From an uncultured Chitinophagales bacterium (GTDB taxonomy: Bacteria > Bacteroidota > Bacteroidia > Chitinophagales > UBA2359), in assembly GCA_937927195.1 (NCBI GenBank), contig CALBCY010000180.1, positions 1-53,458 of the forward strand: a DNA stretch of 53,458 nucleotides. Direction: 5' to 3'. Below the pieces are notes generated by a model that worked only from the letters and a program-made list of their open reading frames with translations, was not told the DNA's origin and ran no database searches. The position numbers were made by a program, and so were the translations under genes. Within the stretch, counting starts at the first letter, position 1. Every line of letters starts with the position of its first letter. Below, piece by piece: positions 18,042 to 27,438 of the stretch.

Positions 18042-19061
18042 TCAATTTTTTCTTTTCTTTTTCTTATTGAATTTCTTGATCAATTCGAAGTTGGTGAGGA
18101 GTCCGTAATGGTCTGAAAAATTTTCATCTTCCTTGAAAATTACTTCACATTGACTTTCTCCGACGGCGAAGTTATCTGGAAGTTTGTAGATGAAATAATC
18201 GAGTTGAACGCCTTTTTTATTGTTGGCTTTCCCATTAAGGTATTTGCTGGCTTCGTAATCGTAGGAAACGATTTTTTCTCCTTCTTGAATATCGGTAAAA
18301 TCCATTTCATTCATAAGGTAAGGGTAGACCAAACATTTTTTACTTTGATAACTGTAATCGGGATTGATCATGTTGAAATCTCCAAACATGAAGATGGGCA
18401 TTTCATTGTAATTCATACTATCTAGAATTGATTCCAATTTCATTACTTCTTGTAATCTTATGGTTTCCGAAATCATGCCATCACCGGAATAAAGATGCAG
18501 GTTCACGATTATGATTGGCCCAACTTTGCTTTCCAGTTTGCTGATCAACAATCCTTTTCCTCCTGTTTTTTCGATTTGAGTTTTGCCTTCGACGTTTGGA
18601 TGAGCGAAAAAGTTTTCTTCAAGGATTGGAAGTTTTGAGAAGTTGATCAATCCGCCTTGACAACTTGTTTTAAGAAATCCACGATTGCATTTATAATCAG
18701 AAAGGCAATTGTATTTTTGGTTGATTTTTGGTGCAATGTGCCTTCTAAAAAAACGGTGAAAAGTTTCCTGGAGCCCAACGATGTCAGCATTCCTTTTTTC
18801 AAGGCTTCTTTCAATAAAGGGATAACGTTTTTTTCTTTGAATGCCTGGAAGCCAAACTGGAAGGCCCCATATGTTGTAATTGATGAATGAAATTTTGGTA
18901 CTGTTGTCGAAAATTTTCGAACTTAGTTTTCCTTCGGTATTGGATTTTTTCGCTTTTTCTTTGGTTTCCTCGCCCTCACCACCAGGTATTGAAGCATTGC
19001 TGAATAGACAAATTGCTAGGAAAAACAGCATAAAAAAACCACGATTAATCATTTTGTACAT
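18042..19061 (-). CDS. exported endonuclease/exonuclease/phosphatase-family protein (sphingomyelinase-like)
   Basis: The protein has 339 residues. A signal peptide covers about residues 1-26 (two possible ATGs, 19061 and 19052, give MYKMINRGFF or MINRGFF; either works). The mature part is an EEP-fold phosphohydrolase: FINYNIWG (N-terminal Asn), ADIVGLQE (metal-binding Glu), VNLHLYSGDG, MFGDFNM (catalytic Asp and Asn) and FSDHYGLLTNFEL (final Asp-His pair) are all present, so it is probably active. EEP enzymes cleave phosphodiesters in DNA, sphingomyelin or inositol phosphates. The export signal and overall layout favour a sphingomyelinase-C-like or nonspecific phosphodiesterase role, but the substrate cannot be fixed. 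The C-terminus is lysine-rich (KKKKRK). It is divergent from rsgA. Confidence 0.8.
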   Translation of the reverse strand: MYKMINRGFFMLFFLAICLFSNASIPGGEGEETKEKAKKSNTEGKLSSKIFDNSTKISFINYNIWGLPVWLPGIQRKKRYPFIERSLEKRNADIVGLQETFHRFFRRHIAPKINQKYNCLSDYKCNRGFLKTSCQGGLINFSKLPILEENFFAHPNVEGKTQIEKTGGKGLLISKLESKVGPIIIVNLHLYSGDGMISETIRLQEVMKLESILDSMNYNEMPIFMFGDFNMINPDYSYQSKKCLVYPYLMNEMDFTDIQEGEKIVSYDYEASKYLNGKANNKKGVQLDYFIYKLPDNFAVGESQCEVIFKEDENFSDHYGLLTNFELIKKFNKKKKRKN

Positions 19062-19276
19062 ACCTTTGAATTTAATAAAGTTCTGGAAAATCTATAGAAG
19101 CAATTGCCCTCGTAACAAACATTTTGCTCCTATGAGAAAAAATAAATTTCACGAAAAAAAAATACTGTGGGTATATTTTGAAACTCTTCCGGTGTGAATT
19201 GCATTAATATAACTGAAATTGCCAAAACATACAAATAGAAAATTGCATAAAATTGCAATACTTTTTAAAAACATAG

Positions 19277-20215
19277 ATGAAAGGAAGAGTAATAAAATCT
19301 ACAGGGAGTTGGTACCATTGTCAATTAGAAGATGGGCAAATGGTTAATGCGAGAGCAATCGGCAAATTTCGATTGAAAGGATTAAAAGTAACCAATCCAT
19401 TTGCGGTTGGAGATTATGTCGAATTGGAAATTGAGCCTGGCCATGAAACGGCTATAATCAAAGAATTGTATGATCGTGAAAATTACATCATTCGAAAATC
19501 TCCACGTCACCCAGCCAAAAATCACATCATTGCTTCCAATTTGGATCAAATGATCATAATGGCAACCGTTGAAAGCCCAAGAACCTCCACGGGATTTATC
19601 GATCGTCTTTTGGTGGTTGGTGAAATGCATCACATTCCCTGCATAATTGTTTTCAACAAGAAAGATGTTTACACAGAAAAGGGATTTGAGAAATTGGAAT
19701 ATTTTCAAGCTGGTTATGCGGTAGCGGGTTATCAATCGCTGGTCATTTCTTCCTTAGACGAAGCCGATATTTCAGAAATAAAAGCCTTATTGAAAGACAA
19801 AACGACCCTGTTTGCAGGGCATTCTGGAGTAGGAAAATCCACGCTGATTAATCAATTGATTCCTGGAGTTGAGATTAGTACCAATGAAATTTCTTCGACC
19901 CATTCCAAGGGGATGCATACCACTACTTTTGCTGAAATGCATGAAATGGAGAAAGGCACTTTTATTGTTGATACCCCAGGAATTAAGGAATTGGAAGTAA
20001 TCAATTTGGAGCCCGAGGAGGTTTGTCATTATTTTCCTGAAATGAAAGCTCGAATAACGGACTGTAAATTTAACAATTGCCTGCATGAAAATGAGCCAAA
20101 ATGTGCCATTAAATATGCTGTTTTAGACGATGAAATTGCTGAATTTCGCTTTGACAACTACCTCAATATCCTTCAAAATGTCAAAGACAAAAACTACTGG
20201 CAAAGGGGGGAATAG
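19277..20215 (+). CDS. rsgA: ribosome small subunit-dependent GTPase RsgA
   Basis: RsgA is a late 30S-assembly GTPase. The 312-residue protein has the expected order: an N-terminal OB domain (GRVIKSTGSWYHCQ...), then the circularly permuted G domain with G4 NKKD (127-130) before the P-loop GHSGVGKST (181-189) and G3 DTPGIKEL, then the C-terminal zinc knuckle with C263, C268, H270 and C276. All motifs are intact. ATG at 19277. It is divergent from the EEP-family gene and followed by 344 gene-free bases. Confidence 0.97.
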   Translation: MKGRVIKSTGSWYHCQLEDGQMVNARAIGKFRLKGLKVTNPFAVGDYVELEIEPGHETAIIKELYDRENYIIRKSPRHPAKNHIIASNLDQMIIMATVESPRTSTGFIDRLLVVGEMHHIPCIIVFNKKDVYTEKGFEKLEYFQAGYAVAGYQSLVISSLDEADISEIKALLKDKTTLFAGHSGVGKSTLINQLIPGVEISTNEISSTHSKGMHTTTFAEMHEMEKGTFIVDTPGIKELEVINLEPEEVCHYFPEMKARITDCKFNNCLHENEPKCAIKYAVLDDEIAEFRFDNYLNILQNVKDKNYWQRGE

Positions 20216-20559
20216 TTATTCAATAAGCAAGTATGGCTCAAAAATCTGGCAAATTTGTTGTATTGCCAATGATTATCTTCATGTTTAACCCCTTCAATTT
20301 CATAGAAATTACGCCCATTTTTCTGACTAAACAGGGGTTTTGTTCCTAGTAATTCTTACTAAATGGATTTTTAGTTCATAAATGGGTGAAATAATCCCAT
20401 TTTTAGCTTAATTAACATAAAATCCTTATTATCTTTATAGTGCAATTTTCTGTACTTGACAAAACGGCTTCAAATTTTATTATCCTATAAAATTCTGTAA
20501 ATAGAACTTTGCAAAAAACTTAAAATCATAAACCTAAAATTTAAATAAAATATTTTATT
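20216..20559. other. gene-free region upstream of the Cys-rich secreted protein
   Basis: No gene on either strand. A TATCTTTA word near 20432, one base off TAnnTTTG, could be the -7 box for the downstream gene with a leader of about 110 bases. TTGACA at about 20456 is probably chance. No clear terminator for rsgA was seen. Confidence 0.35.
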
Positions 20560-22467
20560 ATGAAAAGAATTTGTCTTTCATTAATGTTCTTACTGCTGAT
20601 GGGATCTATTTCATCAATCGCACAAACTCTAAATTACACTACAAATTGGCCTGATTCTGGAGCGGATGGTTGGGTCATAACAAACAATGGTGAAAATCTT
20701 TTAGCTGATCCAACAGTAGATGCTGCTTTCGGTTATGATGATGATTCGGAAGATGCATCTCCTGGCTTAGATAATAGTCAAATAATTACTTCTCCAATTA
20801 TTGATTTGACTGCTGCTGCTGCTGCAGGAGAAGTCTTAATGGAGATTTCTTTGAATCATGATAATCGTGATTGTTGTGGATCTTCTTTATTTGTTGAATA
20901 TTGGGATGCAGATGCTGGTGCTTGGGTTTTAGTTTCAGCTCTTCCAGGGAGTTTTACTACCGCTGATTATACAGATGCCTCACCTGATACTCCATTTTCA
21001 AGCATTATTGATGTTACTTCTTTTACAGCCAATCAATTGGCGAATTTCATGATAAGAGTAGTTTTTGACGATGATAGCATGGGGGCAACTCCTGGTGCTT
21101 GGTCTTATGGATTTGTTATTGGCGCACCAAGTGTAGTTTCTTCTGCACCTTTATTGGGATGTATAGATCCATGTTTTACTGAATATGATCCTACTGCTAC
21201 TGGAGACGACGGAAGCTGTGCAACGGCTGTTGCAGCGACAGTATGTGATGATGGAAATGCATGTACTATCAACGATATGGAAGTAATAGGATTGGATGGA
21301 AGCACATGTGTTCCATGTGCAGGTACTCCAGATCCAGCAGTATCACCTGCTAATGCAACCTGTGCATCAGCAACACCAGTTGCCGATGGTGATGTCGTAG
21401 CAGGAACTACTGAATGTGGTACTTTAGAATCAGCTTTAGGATTTTGTGGTACTTCAATAACTGCACCTGGAGTTTGGTACGTTTTGTCAGGAGATGGTGG
21501 TGCTTACAATGTTGATATTTGTGACGCATCACATGATTCAAAAATGACCATCTTCTCAGGAACTTGTGGTGCTCTTGTCTGTGAGACAGGTGAAGATGAT
21601 GATTGTGGAAATGATGCAGATATTCAATTTAGCACTGTTGCTGGAACTGATTACTTCATCTTGGTTCATGGTTTTGGTACTAATGAAGGTACTTTTGACC
21701 TAACAGTTGTAGAAATCCCTTCAGGTTGTACAGATCCATGTTTTGCAGAATTTGACCCAGCTGCTATAGTAGATGACGGATCTTGTCTTACAAGCCAGGG
21801 ACCAGCAAATAACGTTTGTTCTGGAGCTATTGCCGTTTCAATTGGTGATGTTGTAACTGGAAATACTGATTGTGGTATTGAAGATGCAGATGCAGATGCT
21901 TTAGGATCTTGCGGAACGGCTCCTGGTGCCAATGGAATATGGTACTCATTGGAAGGAGATGGAACAACTGTATCACTTTCTTTGTGTAACTCAGGTTTTG
22001 ATACCAAAGTCAATGTGTATTCTGGAGGATGTGGAGCCGATTTGGTTTGTGAAGCTGGTAATGATGACAATTTTGGTGTTTGTGGGGCTGGAGCTCGTTC
22101 TTATCTTGAATTTCCAACAACTGCTGGTGAAAGCTATTTAGTATATGTCAATGGTTTTAGTGGTAGCACTGGTGACATAGAATTGGCTGTTGATTGTGTT
22201 TATGAAGATGGCGTTTGTCTAGATGTTAATCGTGTTTGTATGGGTAATGCCTTATTTGTTCCAGATTGTGGAGCTGCTGGTTACACATTCACATGGACCA
22301 ATGACGATACTGCTTTGGCTACTGTTGTAACAGGAAGTTCTGCTTTCAGCCCAACAGTACCTGGTACTTACTCTTTCTCAGCAACAAACGGAGTTACTAC
22401 TTTCAGTAGCTGTGCACCATTTGTAGTTGCAGAAATTATTGATTGTAAAGATTGTGGTGCTGAGTAA
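20560..22467 (+). CDS. secreted Cys- and Asp-rich repeat protein
   Basis: The protein has 635 residues with a signal peptide at about 1-21 (ends SSIAQ). The mature chain is acidic and all-beta. Residues of about 22-200 form a lectin/MAM-like sandwich. Then come two copies of a short motif, GCIDPCFTEYDPTATGDDGSC and its variant GCTDPCFAEFDPAAIVDDGSC, of the Asp-rich kind that often binds calcium. Each copy leads to a PPC-like beta-sandwich (GVWYVLSGDGG...DSKMTIFSGTCG and GIWYSLEGDGT...DTKVNVYSGGCG). The end is an Ig-like stretch (YTFTWTNDDTALATV...GTYSFSATNG) and CKDCGAE. Unlike many such surface proteins it has no recognisable T9SS C-terminal domain, so its route and anchor are unclear. A strong terminator follows. 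Confidence 0.7.
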   Translation: MKRICLSLMFLLLMGSISSIAQTLNYTTNWPDSGADGWVITNNGENLLADPTVDAAFGYDDDSEDASPGLDNSQIITSPIIDLTAAAAAGEVLMEISLNHDNRDCCGSSLFVEYWDADAGAWVLVSALPGSFTTADYTDASPDTPFSSIIDVTSFTANQLANFMIRVVFDDDSMGATPGAWSYGFVIGAPSVVSSAPLLGCIDPCFTEYDPTATGDDGSCATAVAATVCDDGNACTINDMEVIGLDGSTCVPCAGTPDPAVSPANATCASATPVADGDVVAGTTECGTLESALGFCGTSITAPGVWYVLSGDGGAYNVDICDASHDSKMTIFSGTCGALVCETGEDDDCGNDADIQFSTVAGTDYFILVHGFGTNEGTFDLTVVEIPSGCTDPCFAEFDPAAIVDDGSCLTSQGPANNVCSGAIAVSIGDVVTGNTDCGIEDADADALGSCGTAPGANGIWYSLEGDGTTVSLSLCNSGFDTKVNVYSGGCGADLVCEAGNDDNFGVCGAGARSYLEFPTTAGESYLVYVNGFSGSTGDIELAVDCVYEDGVCLDVNRVCMGNALFVPDCGAAGYTFTWTNDDTALATVVTGSSAFSPTVPGTYSFSATNGVTTFSSCAPFVVAEIIDCKDCGAE

Positions 22468-22494
22468 ATTCAGTCTACTATATAAATAAAAAGT

Positions 22495-22531
22495 AACTCC
22501 CCAAGGCCTCCGGCCTTGGGGAGTTTTTTTT
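22495..22531 (+). terminator. terminator of the secreted repeat protein gene
   Basis: A perfect 14-bp stem, AACTCCCCAAGGCC / GGCCTTGGGGAGTT (22495-22508 and 22512-22525), has a 3-base loop and is followed by eight Ts. It lies 27 bases after the stop codon. Behind it the words TTTTTTGTGC and TTTTTTGCGC repeat up to about 22560. Confidence 0.92.
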
Positions 22532-22684
22532 GTGCTTTTTTGTGCTTTTTTGCGCTTTTTTACAATTCCAATCCTCATTTCAAGCAAAATATAATCCTGA
22601 TTTACTTCCACATTAAAAATTTCCCATCATATAAATTGAAGCAAATTTGATGAGATTGAAAATTTTCTTATTTTTAATTGATAC

Positions 22685-23518
22685 ATGGATAATATTCTGG
22701 TTCTCACTAATTTTCAAAAGTATACTTATGATGCTTTGCATTATGGAATATTCCTTGCCCACAAAACAAAGGCGAAATTGCACATACTGGACAGTAGCAA
22801 TGATCTGTCATCTGAAAAGCAGGAACGTTCCTTGATCCACTTTCTTAAAGATCGTTCGGACCAATCTTTGAAGGTTTATTGGGAAGAAGCCGCTCCCCTA
22901 TTTAAGGAATATGATTTGAGTAAAATTGAATTGATGTATTATCCGCAGTCAGACTTTGATGTTGACCAAATCACTGAATCGGCTGAATTCTCGGAAATGG
23001 ACCTGATAGTCTTGAGCACCAAAGAAAAATTTGATTTAAGTAATTTGATATTCAGAAGTAAACTCACCAGGTTAATCGAAAAAGCAAAGCAACCCATTTT
23101 AGCCATCCCACCGAATGCTGATTTTCATAAAATTGAATCTATAGAATATGCTACAGATTTAGAAGATCATCAACTGACAAGTATTGAATATGCCTACGAC
23201 CTGTCAATGGATTTGGATGTATCTTTTAATTTCATCCATGTAAAATTAGAGGAGACCAGAAGTTACGATAGCAATAAAAATAAGTTCAAACTAATGGCTG
23301 GTGAAATTCTCGGGACCGATGAATTTGGATTTCAGGAAAACCAAAACGACAGCGTTTTGCAGGGTCTGCAAGATCATCTTGCAAATAGTGCAGGGCAGCT
23401 TTTAATATTAAGAAAGAATTTCAAAAAAGGCCTGGAAAAATATTTGACCATTAATATTGCTGGTAAAATGTGTTTCTCGGCAGAGCGACCGATATTGGTT
23501 TGTTCAGATGAGCAGTAG
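22685..23518 (+). CDS. universal stress protein (tandem UspA domains)
   Basis: The protein has 277 residues, the length of a two-domain Usp. Domain 1 starts MDNILVLTNFQKYTYDALHYGIFLA and continues to LTRLIEKAKQPILAIPPN (about residue 140). Domain 2 starts IESIEYATDLEDHQLTSIEYAYDLS and ends CFSAERPILVCS. The ATP-binding G-x2-G-x9-G-S/T pattern is not evident in either half, so it is probably of the non-nucleotide-binding kind or diverged. It is typical of cytoplasmic stress proteins common in Bacteroidota. Its stop codon is followed directly by copy 2 of the dispersed hairpin repeat. Confidence 0.8.
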   Translation: MDNILVLTNFQKYTYDALHYGIFLAHKTKAKLHILDSSNDLSSEKQERSLIHFLKDRSDQSLKVYWEEAAPLFKEYDLSKIELMYYPQSDFDVDQITESAEFSEMDLIVLSTKEKFDLSNLIFRSKLTRLIEKAKQPILAIPPNADFHKIESIEYATDLEDHQLTSIEYAYDLSMDLDVSFNFIHVKLEETRSYDSNKNKFKLMAGEILGTDEFGFQENQNDSVLQGLQDHLANSAGQLLILRKNFKKGLEKYLTINIAGKMCFSAERPILVCSDEQ

Positions 23519-23519
23519 G

Positions 23520-23601
23520 GCTTGGTGTTGGGTTTTGGTTCGCAGCCTCGCTTCGCTGGCTTTTTTGCTTTTGGGTCGCATGCCTGCGGCATCTTTTGGA
23601 T
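23520..23601. repeat. dispersed two-hairpin repeat, copy 2 (after the UspA gene)
   Basis: It begins right after the UspA stop. TTGGTGTTGGGTTTTGGTTCGC leads into a hairpin AGCC/GGCT (23544-23547 and 23558-23561, with inner TTC loop), then GCTTTTGGGTCGC, the hairpin ATGCC-TGC-GGCAT (23580-23592) and TTTTGGATT. It corresponds element by element to 15159-15247 and 52287-52376. After it, 23610-23645 contains TTTGCGTCTTGGCGACTTCGCG, similar to the wording near 18000. Confidence 0.75.
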
Positions 23602-23673
23602 TAATCAAGGCAAAAAAAACTTTGCGTCTTGGCGACTTCGCGTTAAAAAACAATTACTCATTTAAGCATTTAT

Positions 23674-24702
23674 TCATCTTCTCATTTCCGCCTTCTTCAT
23701 AACAGCGTAAACCTCTTCTATTATTTCTACCACTTTAAGCCCATCATAGGCATTGGTCATGATTTTCGCCTTGCCTTGTAGGGATTCAATAACATTGTGG
23801 ATTACCTGATCGTGGTTGGACATGGAGCCAATATAAAAGCCATAATCGTTTGGTTTAGAATTGTCATTGGCTAAAACAATTTCATGATTCTTTATGTTTT
23901 GATATTCAATGGTATTGAGGTATTGTCCACCAATTTTTATGGTGGCGTTTTCGGCGAATACCGTTATGGAACCTTCCATGTTGGAGTCAAAAGCAGAGGT
24001 GGTGTAATTGAAGCTACCAATTGTTTTATTCAAAGCTTTCATTTCAAAAAGAAAATGACCAGTGTCTTCAAATTCGATTAGGTTCTGGTGGTTTGCATTT
24101 TGAGCTATAGCGGAAACAACTTTTAAGTCTCCAAATAAATAATAAAGGATGTCGATAAAATGGCTGAATTGAGTAAACAATGTCCCACCATCCATTTCTA
24201 GCGAACCACGCCAATTGGATTGAGTATAATATTGCTCGTTCCTGTTCCAAAATGCATTGACAACAATGGAATAAATTTTACCCAACTGACCAGAGTCTTT
24301 TAATTTCTTCACTGCTTGAACTGGTGGATTGAACCTATTTTGCTTGACAACAAATAGTTTTTTTCCATTGTCTAAAGCCGCCTTTATCATGTCTTCACCA
24401 AAACTTTTCTTGATGGTCATCGGCTTTTCTACTAGAACATTCTTTCCAGCATTCAAACAATCAATCGCTATAGAATGATGGTTTCCATTTGGTGTACAAA
24501 TATTGATCATGTCAATATCCATTTGAAAAATCTCGTCTAGGTTCGCAATAGAATTGCAATGAAACTGCTTGCCGAAATTTCTACTTTTTTCTGCTTCAAT
24601 ATCGAAAGCTGCAACAAGTTCAGCATTGGGATGTGCCAAAATGTGTTTGGCATGCCTATTTCCAATATGCCCACAGCCTATAATTGCAAACTTGAATTTC
24701 AT
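23674..24702 (-). CDS. Gfo/Idh/MocA-family NAD(P)-dependent oxidoreductase
   Basis: The protein has 342 residues. The N-terminal Rossmann fold shows GCGHIGNRHAKHI (dinucleotide-binding GxGxxG variant), then DMINICTPNGNH and the family EKP signature in NVLVEKPMTIKK. The C-terminal alpha/beta domain includes GGTLFTQFSHFIDILYYLFGD, where the His is the usual catalytic residue. Enzymes of this family oxidise or epimerise sugars and sugar nucleotides, such as UDP-N-acetyl-hexosamine 3-dehydrogenases of the WbpB type, which this resembles. No glycan-biosynthesis genes lie next to it, so the substrate is open. It is convergent with the UspA gene. Confidence 0.88.
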   Translation of the reverse strand: MKFKFAIIGCGHIGNRHAKHILAHPNAELVAAFDIEAEKSRNFGKQFHCNSIANLDEIFQMDIDMINICTPNGNHHSIAIDCLNAGKNVLVEKPMTIKKSFGEDMIKAALDNGKKLFVVKQNRFNPPVQAVKKLKDSGQLGKIYSIVVNAFWNRNEQYYTQSNWRGSLEMDGGTLFTQFSHFIDILYYLFGDLKVVSAIAQNANHQNLIEFEDTGHFLFEMKALNKTIGSFNYTTSAFDSNMEGSITVFAENATIKIGGQYLNTIEYQNIKNHEIVLANDNSKPNDYGFYIGSMSNHDQVIHNVIESLQGKAKIMTNAYDGLKVVEIIEEVYAVMKKAEMRR

Positions 24703-24714
24703 TGTTGACAGACT

Positions 24715-24830
24715 TTTAGATATTTAGAATTTTCGGAATTTTCGGAATTTTAGACTTTTAGTCATTTAGACTTTTCGGAATTTTATGTAGCAAAGCGGAA
24801 TAAAATATCCGAAATCTCTTTTAAACTATT
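24715..24830. repeat. short-word repeat region between dnaK and the oxidoreductase
   Basis: The words TTTTCGGAATTTT and AGACTTTTAG occur several times in 24715-24785, and a reverse-complement relative (AATATCCGAAATC) lies near 24806. The rest of 24703-24965 has no gene. This looks like slipped-strand or dispersed low-complexity sequence, with no clear function. Confidence 0.45.
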
Positions 24831-24965
24831 AGATAAGGGCTTTAACATTGCTTTTATTCTTGTATCAATAAGAACGTGCTCAAAGGAAATACATTTTATT
24901 GGGCTTTGAAGCATTGTAAAAGTTTTTTTTCTTTGATAAAATGTTTTTCTCTGCGATCAATTTCA

Positions 24966-25004
24966 CGAAAAAAAAAGGCTGCCAAATTGAATCTGGCAGC
25001 CTTT
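24966..25004 (-). terminator. dnaK terminator
   Basis: A perfect 11-bp stem, AAAGGCTGCCA / TGGCAGCCTTT (24974-24984 and 24994-25004), has a 9-base loop. On the minus strand it is followed by a run of nine Ts. It lies 55 bases after the dnaK stop codon. Confidence 0.92.
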
Positions 25005-25015
25005 GTCATTTTGTG

Positions 25016-25058
25016 GACGCATTCAATGCGTCTTTACTGTGTGAGACGACGCATCGTC
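25016..25058. repeat. two short palindromes between the dnaK stop and its terminator
   Basis: GACGCATT-C-AATGCGTC (25016-25032) is a perfect palindrome. Eleven bases on, GACGACGCATCGTC (about 25044-25057) pairs GACGA with TCGTC and repeats the GACGCAT word. They touch the end of the dnaK frame and would form two small hairpins in the mRNA tail. Confidence 0.6.
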
Positions 25059-25059
25059 T

Positions 25060-26994
25060 TTACTTTGTGTCATCGACTTCCTCGAACTCTGCATCCTGTA
25101 CTTCTTCTTCAGCTCCACCAGCTTCTCCCTCGTTCGAGGCAGTTTCTTCTGGTCCTGCACCATCTGCTCCCGCAGCAGCATCTGGTCCTGGCTGTTGAGC
25201 GTACATTTCTTGAGAAGCTTCACTCCAAGCGTTGTTCAATTTCTCCATTGATGCGTCGATTGCAGCTAAATCTTCCGATTCTTTGGCAGTTTTCAATTCT
25301 GCAGCAGCAGTTTCGATTGCAGCTTTCTTGTCTTCCGAAATTTTCTCACCAAACTCTTTCAATTGCTTTTCCGTTTGGAAAACCAAAGTATCTGCTTGAT
25401 TGATTTTTTCGATTTTCTCTTTGGCAACCTTATCTGACTCCTCGTTTGCTTTTGCCTCGTTGCGCATTTTTTCGACCTCAGAATCTGACAATCCTGTACT
25501 TGCTGTGATGCGAATATTTTGCTCTTTACCAGTTCCTTTATCTTTGGCACTTACACTTAATACACCATTTGCATCAATATCGAAAGTTACCTCAATTTGA
25601 GGAACGCCTCTTGGTGCAGGTGGGATGCTATCAAGGTGGAAACGACCGATGGTTTTGTTGTCCTTCGCCATAGAACGCTCTCCTTGACAGATATGAATTT
25701 CAACACTTGGCTGGTTATCAGCTGCTGTTGAGAACACCTGTGATTTCTTTGATGGAATGGTTGTGTTTGCGTCGATTAAACGAGTGAAAACTCCACCCAA
25801 GGTTTCGATACCCAATGAAAGAGGTGTAACATCTAAAAGCAATACATCTTTTACATCACCACTTAAAACTCCACCTTGGATTCCTGCACCAACTGCTACA
25901 ACCTCATCAGGGTTAACTCCTTTAGAAGGTTTTTTCTTGAAGAAATTTTCTACAACTTCCTGAATTTTAGGAATACGAGTAGAACCACCAACTAAGATAA
26001 CTTCATCTATTTCAGAAACTGACATTCCAGCATCTTTCAAAGCCATTTCACAAGGCTTCAAAGTTCTTTGAATCAATTCATCTGACAATTGCTCAAACTT
26101 TGATCTGCTTATTTTTTTAACAAGGTGCTTTGGCACTCCATCAACTGCAGTAACATATGGCAAGTTGATTTCTGTTTCTTGAGAACCAGACAATTCGATT
26201 TTGGCTTTTTCAGAAGCTTCTTTCAAACGCTGTAAAGCCATTGGATCTTTACGAAGATCTATTTTTGGATTTTCTGAAAGGAACTCTTCAGCTAACCAGT
26301 CGATTAAAACCTGATCGAAGTCATCTCCACCCAAGTGTGTATCTCCGTTGGTAGATTTCACTTCGAAAACGCCATCTCCTAGTTCCAAAATTGAAATATC
26401 GAATGTTCCACCTCCAAGGTCGAATACAGCAACATTAATTTCTTTATCTTTCTTGTCAAGACCGAAAGCCAAAGATGCCGCAGTCGGCTCATTGATAATT
26501 CTTCTTACTTTAAGACCAGCAATTTCACCAGCCTCCATAGTAGCCTGACGTTGTGAATCATTGAAATATGCTGGAACAGTGATTACTGCCTCCGTTACTT
26601 CATGTCCAAGGTAATCTTCAGCAGTTTGCTTCATTTTTTGAAGGATGATTGCTGAAATCTCTTGTGGAGTATACATTCTACCGTTGATGTCAAATCTAAC
26701 AGTGTCATTGTCTCCTTTCATTACTTTAAATGAAACATGTTCTGCTTCTGAAGTAATGTCTGAATAACGCATTCCCATGAAACGCTTTACAGAACGGATC
26801 GTGTTAATTGGGTTGGTAATGGCTTGTCTTTTGGCAGCATCCCCTACTTTACGCTCTCCGTTTTCTAAAAAACCTACGATAGAAGGAGTGGTTCTTCTTC
26901 CTTCATCATTTGGGATAACCTTAGGCTCTCCACCTTCCATAACCGCAACGCAGGAGTTGGTCGTACCCAAATCGATTCCGATAATTTTACTCAT
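25060..26994 (-). CDS. dnaK: molecular chaperone DnaK (Hsp70)
   Basis: The protein has 644 residues, full length. The ATPase domain begins [15 protein letters not shown] and contains [44 protein letters not shown] and [14 protein letters not shown]. The substrate-binding domain contains the linker [19 protein letters not shown] and the usual VQ-rich lid, and the tail ends [15 protein letters not shown]. All catalytic motifs are present. It binds unfolded segments with DnaJ and GrpE, which are not in the window, so dnaK stands alone as often in Bacteroidota. No CIRCE element (TTAGCACTC-N9-GAGTGCTAA) was seen upstream, so heat control is probably by sigma factor. The ATG at 26994 is the canonical start. 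Confidence 0.99.
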   Translation of the reverse strand: MSKIIGIDLGTTNSCVAVMEGGEPKVIPNDEGRRTTPSIVGFLENGERKVGDAAKRQAITNPINTIRSVKRFMGMRYSDITSEAEHVSFKVMKGDNDTVRFDINGRMYTPQEISAIILQKMKQTAEDYLGHEVTEAVITVPAYFNDSQRQATMEAGEIAGLKVRRIINEPTAASLAFGLDKKDKEINVAVFDLGGGTFDISILELGDGVFEVKSTNGDTHLGGDDFDQVLIDWLAEEFLSENPKIDLRKDPMALQRLKEASEKAKIELSGSQETEINLPYVTAVDGVPKHLVKKISRSKFEQLSDELIQRTLKPCEMALKDAGMSVSEIDEVILVGGSTRIPKIQEVVENFFKKKPSKGVNPDEVVAVGAGIQGGVLSGDVKDVLLLDVTPLSLGIETLGGVFTRLIDANTTIPSKKSQVFSTAADNQPSVEIHICQGERSMAKDNKTIGRFHLDSIPPAPRGVPQIEVTFDIDANGVLSVSAKDKGTGKEQNIRITASTGLSDSEVEKMRNEAKANEESDKVAKEKIEKINQADTLVFQTEKQLKEFGEKISEDKKAAIETAAAELKTAKESEDLAAIDASMEKLNNAWSEASQEMYAQQPGPDAAAGADGAGPEETASNEGEAGGAEEEVQDAEFEEVDDTK

Positions 26995-27405
26995 TTTATA
27001 TATTTGATTTTATTAATAATTTTTTTTTGTTCAAGTAACGATCAAAAAACAACTCGCTTATGAAGTCCTTCTTTAAGTGTTACAAATAATTAACTTCAAT
27101 CCTTATGCCAAGCGAAATTGAGGTGAAATATTGTCAAATCCAGTCAAAAATTGTCGCAATTCAATGTGCTCATACTGTCAAAAAGGCAGGAATTCATGAA
27201 TAATTAAGATTGTATATTGTTTCAACAGAGCCTAGATTCTTGAAATGCACCCAAAATGTCTTATATTTCATGTGATTAAAAGACCTTTCTTGGACGAGAG
27301 ATTTTGATAAAAAAGGATTTATTTTTATCATGACTATTATCATGACTAATGGCCCGTTTTTTTTAGCTTAATTCAGCTCCTATTTAGTACCAGATTTAGA
27401 ACTTT
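26995..27405. other. gene-free divergent promoter region (dnaK / response regulator)
   Basis: 411 bases between two divergent genes. It is AT-rich and has no reading frame of note. The one distinct feature is the perfect tandem 12-mer at 27325-27348, listed separately. Perfect TAnnTTTG boxes were not found for either gene. Confidence 0.5.
27325..27348 (+). promoter_or_regulatory. tandem 12-bp direct repeat, candidate operator
   Basis: TTATCATGACTA occurs twice in a row without a spacer or mismatch. It lies about 90-115 bases upstream of the probable start of the LytTR response regulator. LytTR domains bind pairs of direct repeats, so an autoregulatory site is possible; the 12-bp period is shorter than the classical LytTR spacing of about 21 bp, which argues for caution. 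Confidence 0.35.
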
Positions 27406-27438
27406 TTGTTCATTTTTAGATTGAAAAATCCAAAAATC

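Noticed and set aside
24876..25403. 175-residue Leu/Arg-rich frame antisense to the end of dnaK
   Set aside because: It is a shadow of the Ala/Glu-rich dnaK tail and crosses the dnaK terminator.
26995..27405. CIRCE/HrcA operator upstream of dnaK
   Set aside because: No TTAGCACTC-N9-GAGTGCTAA or close variant was found.
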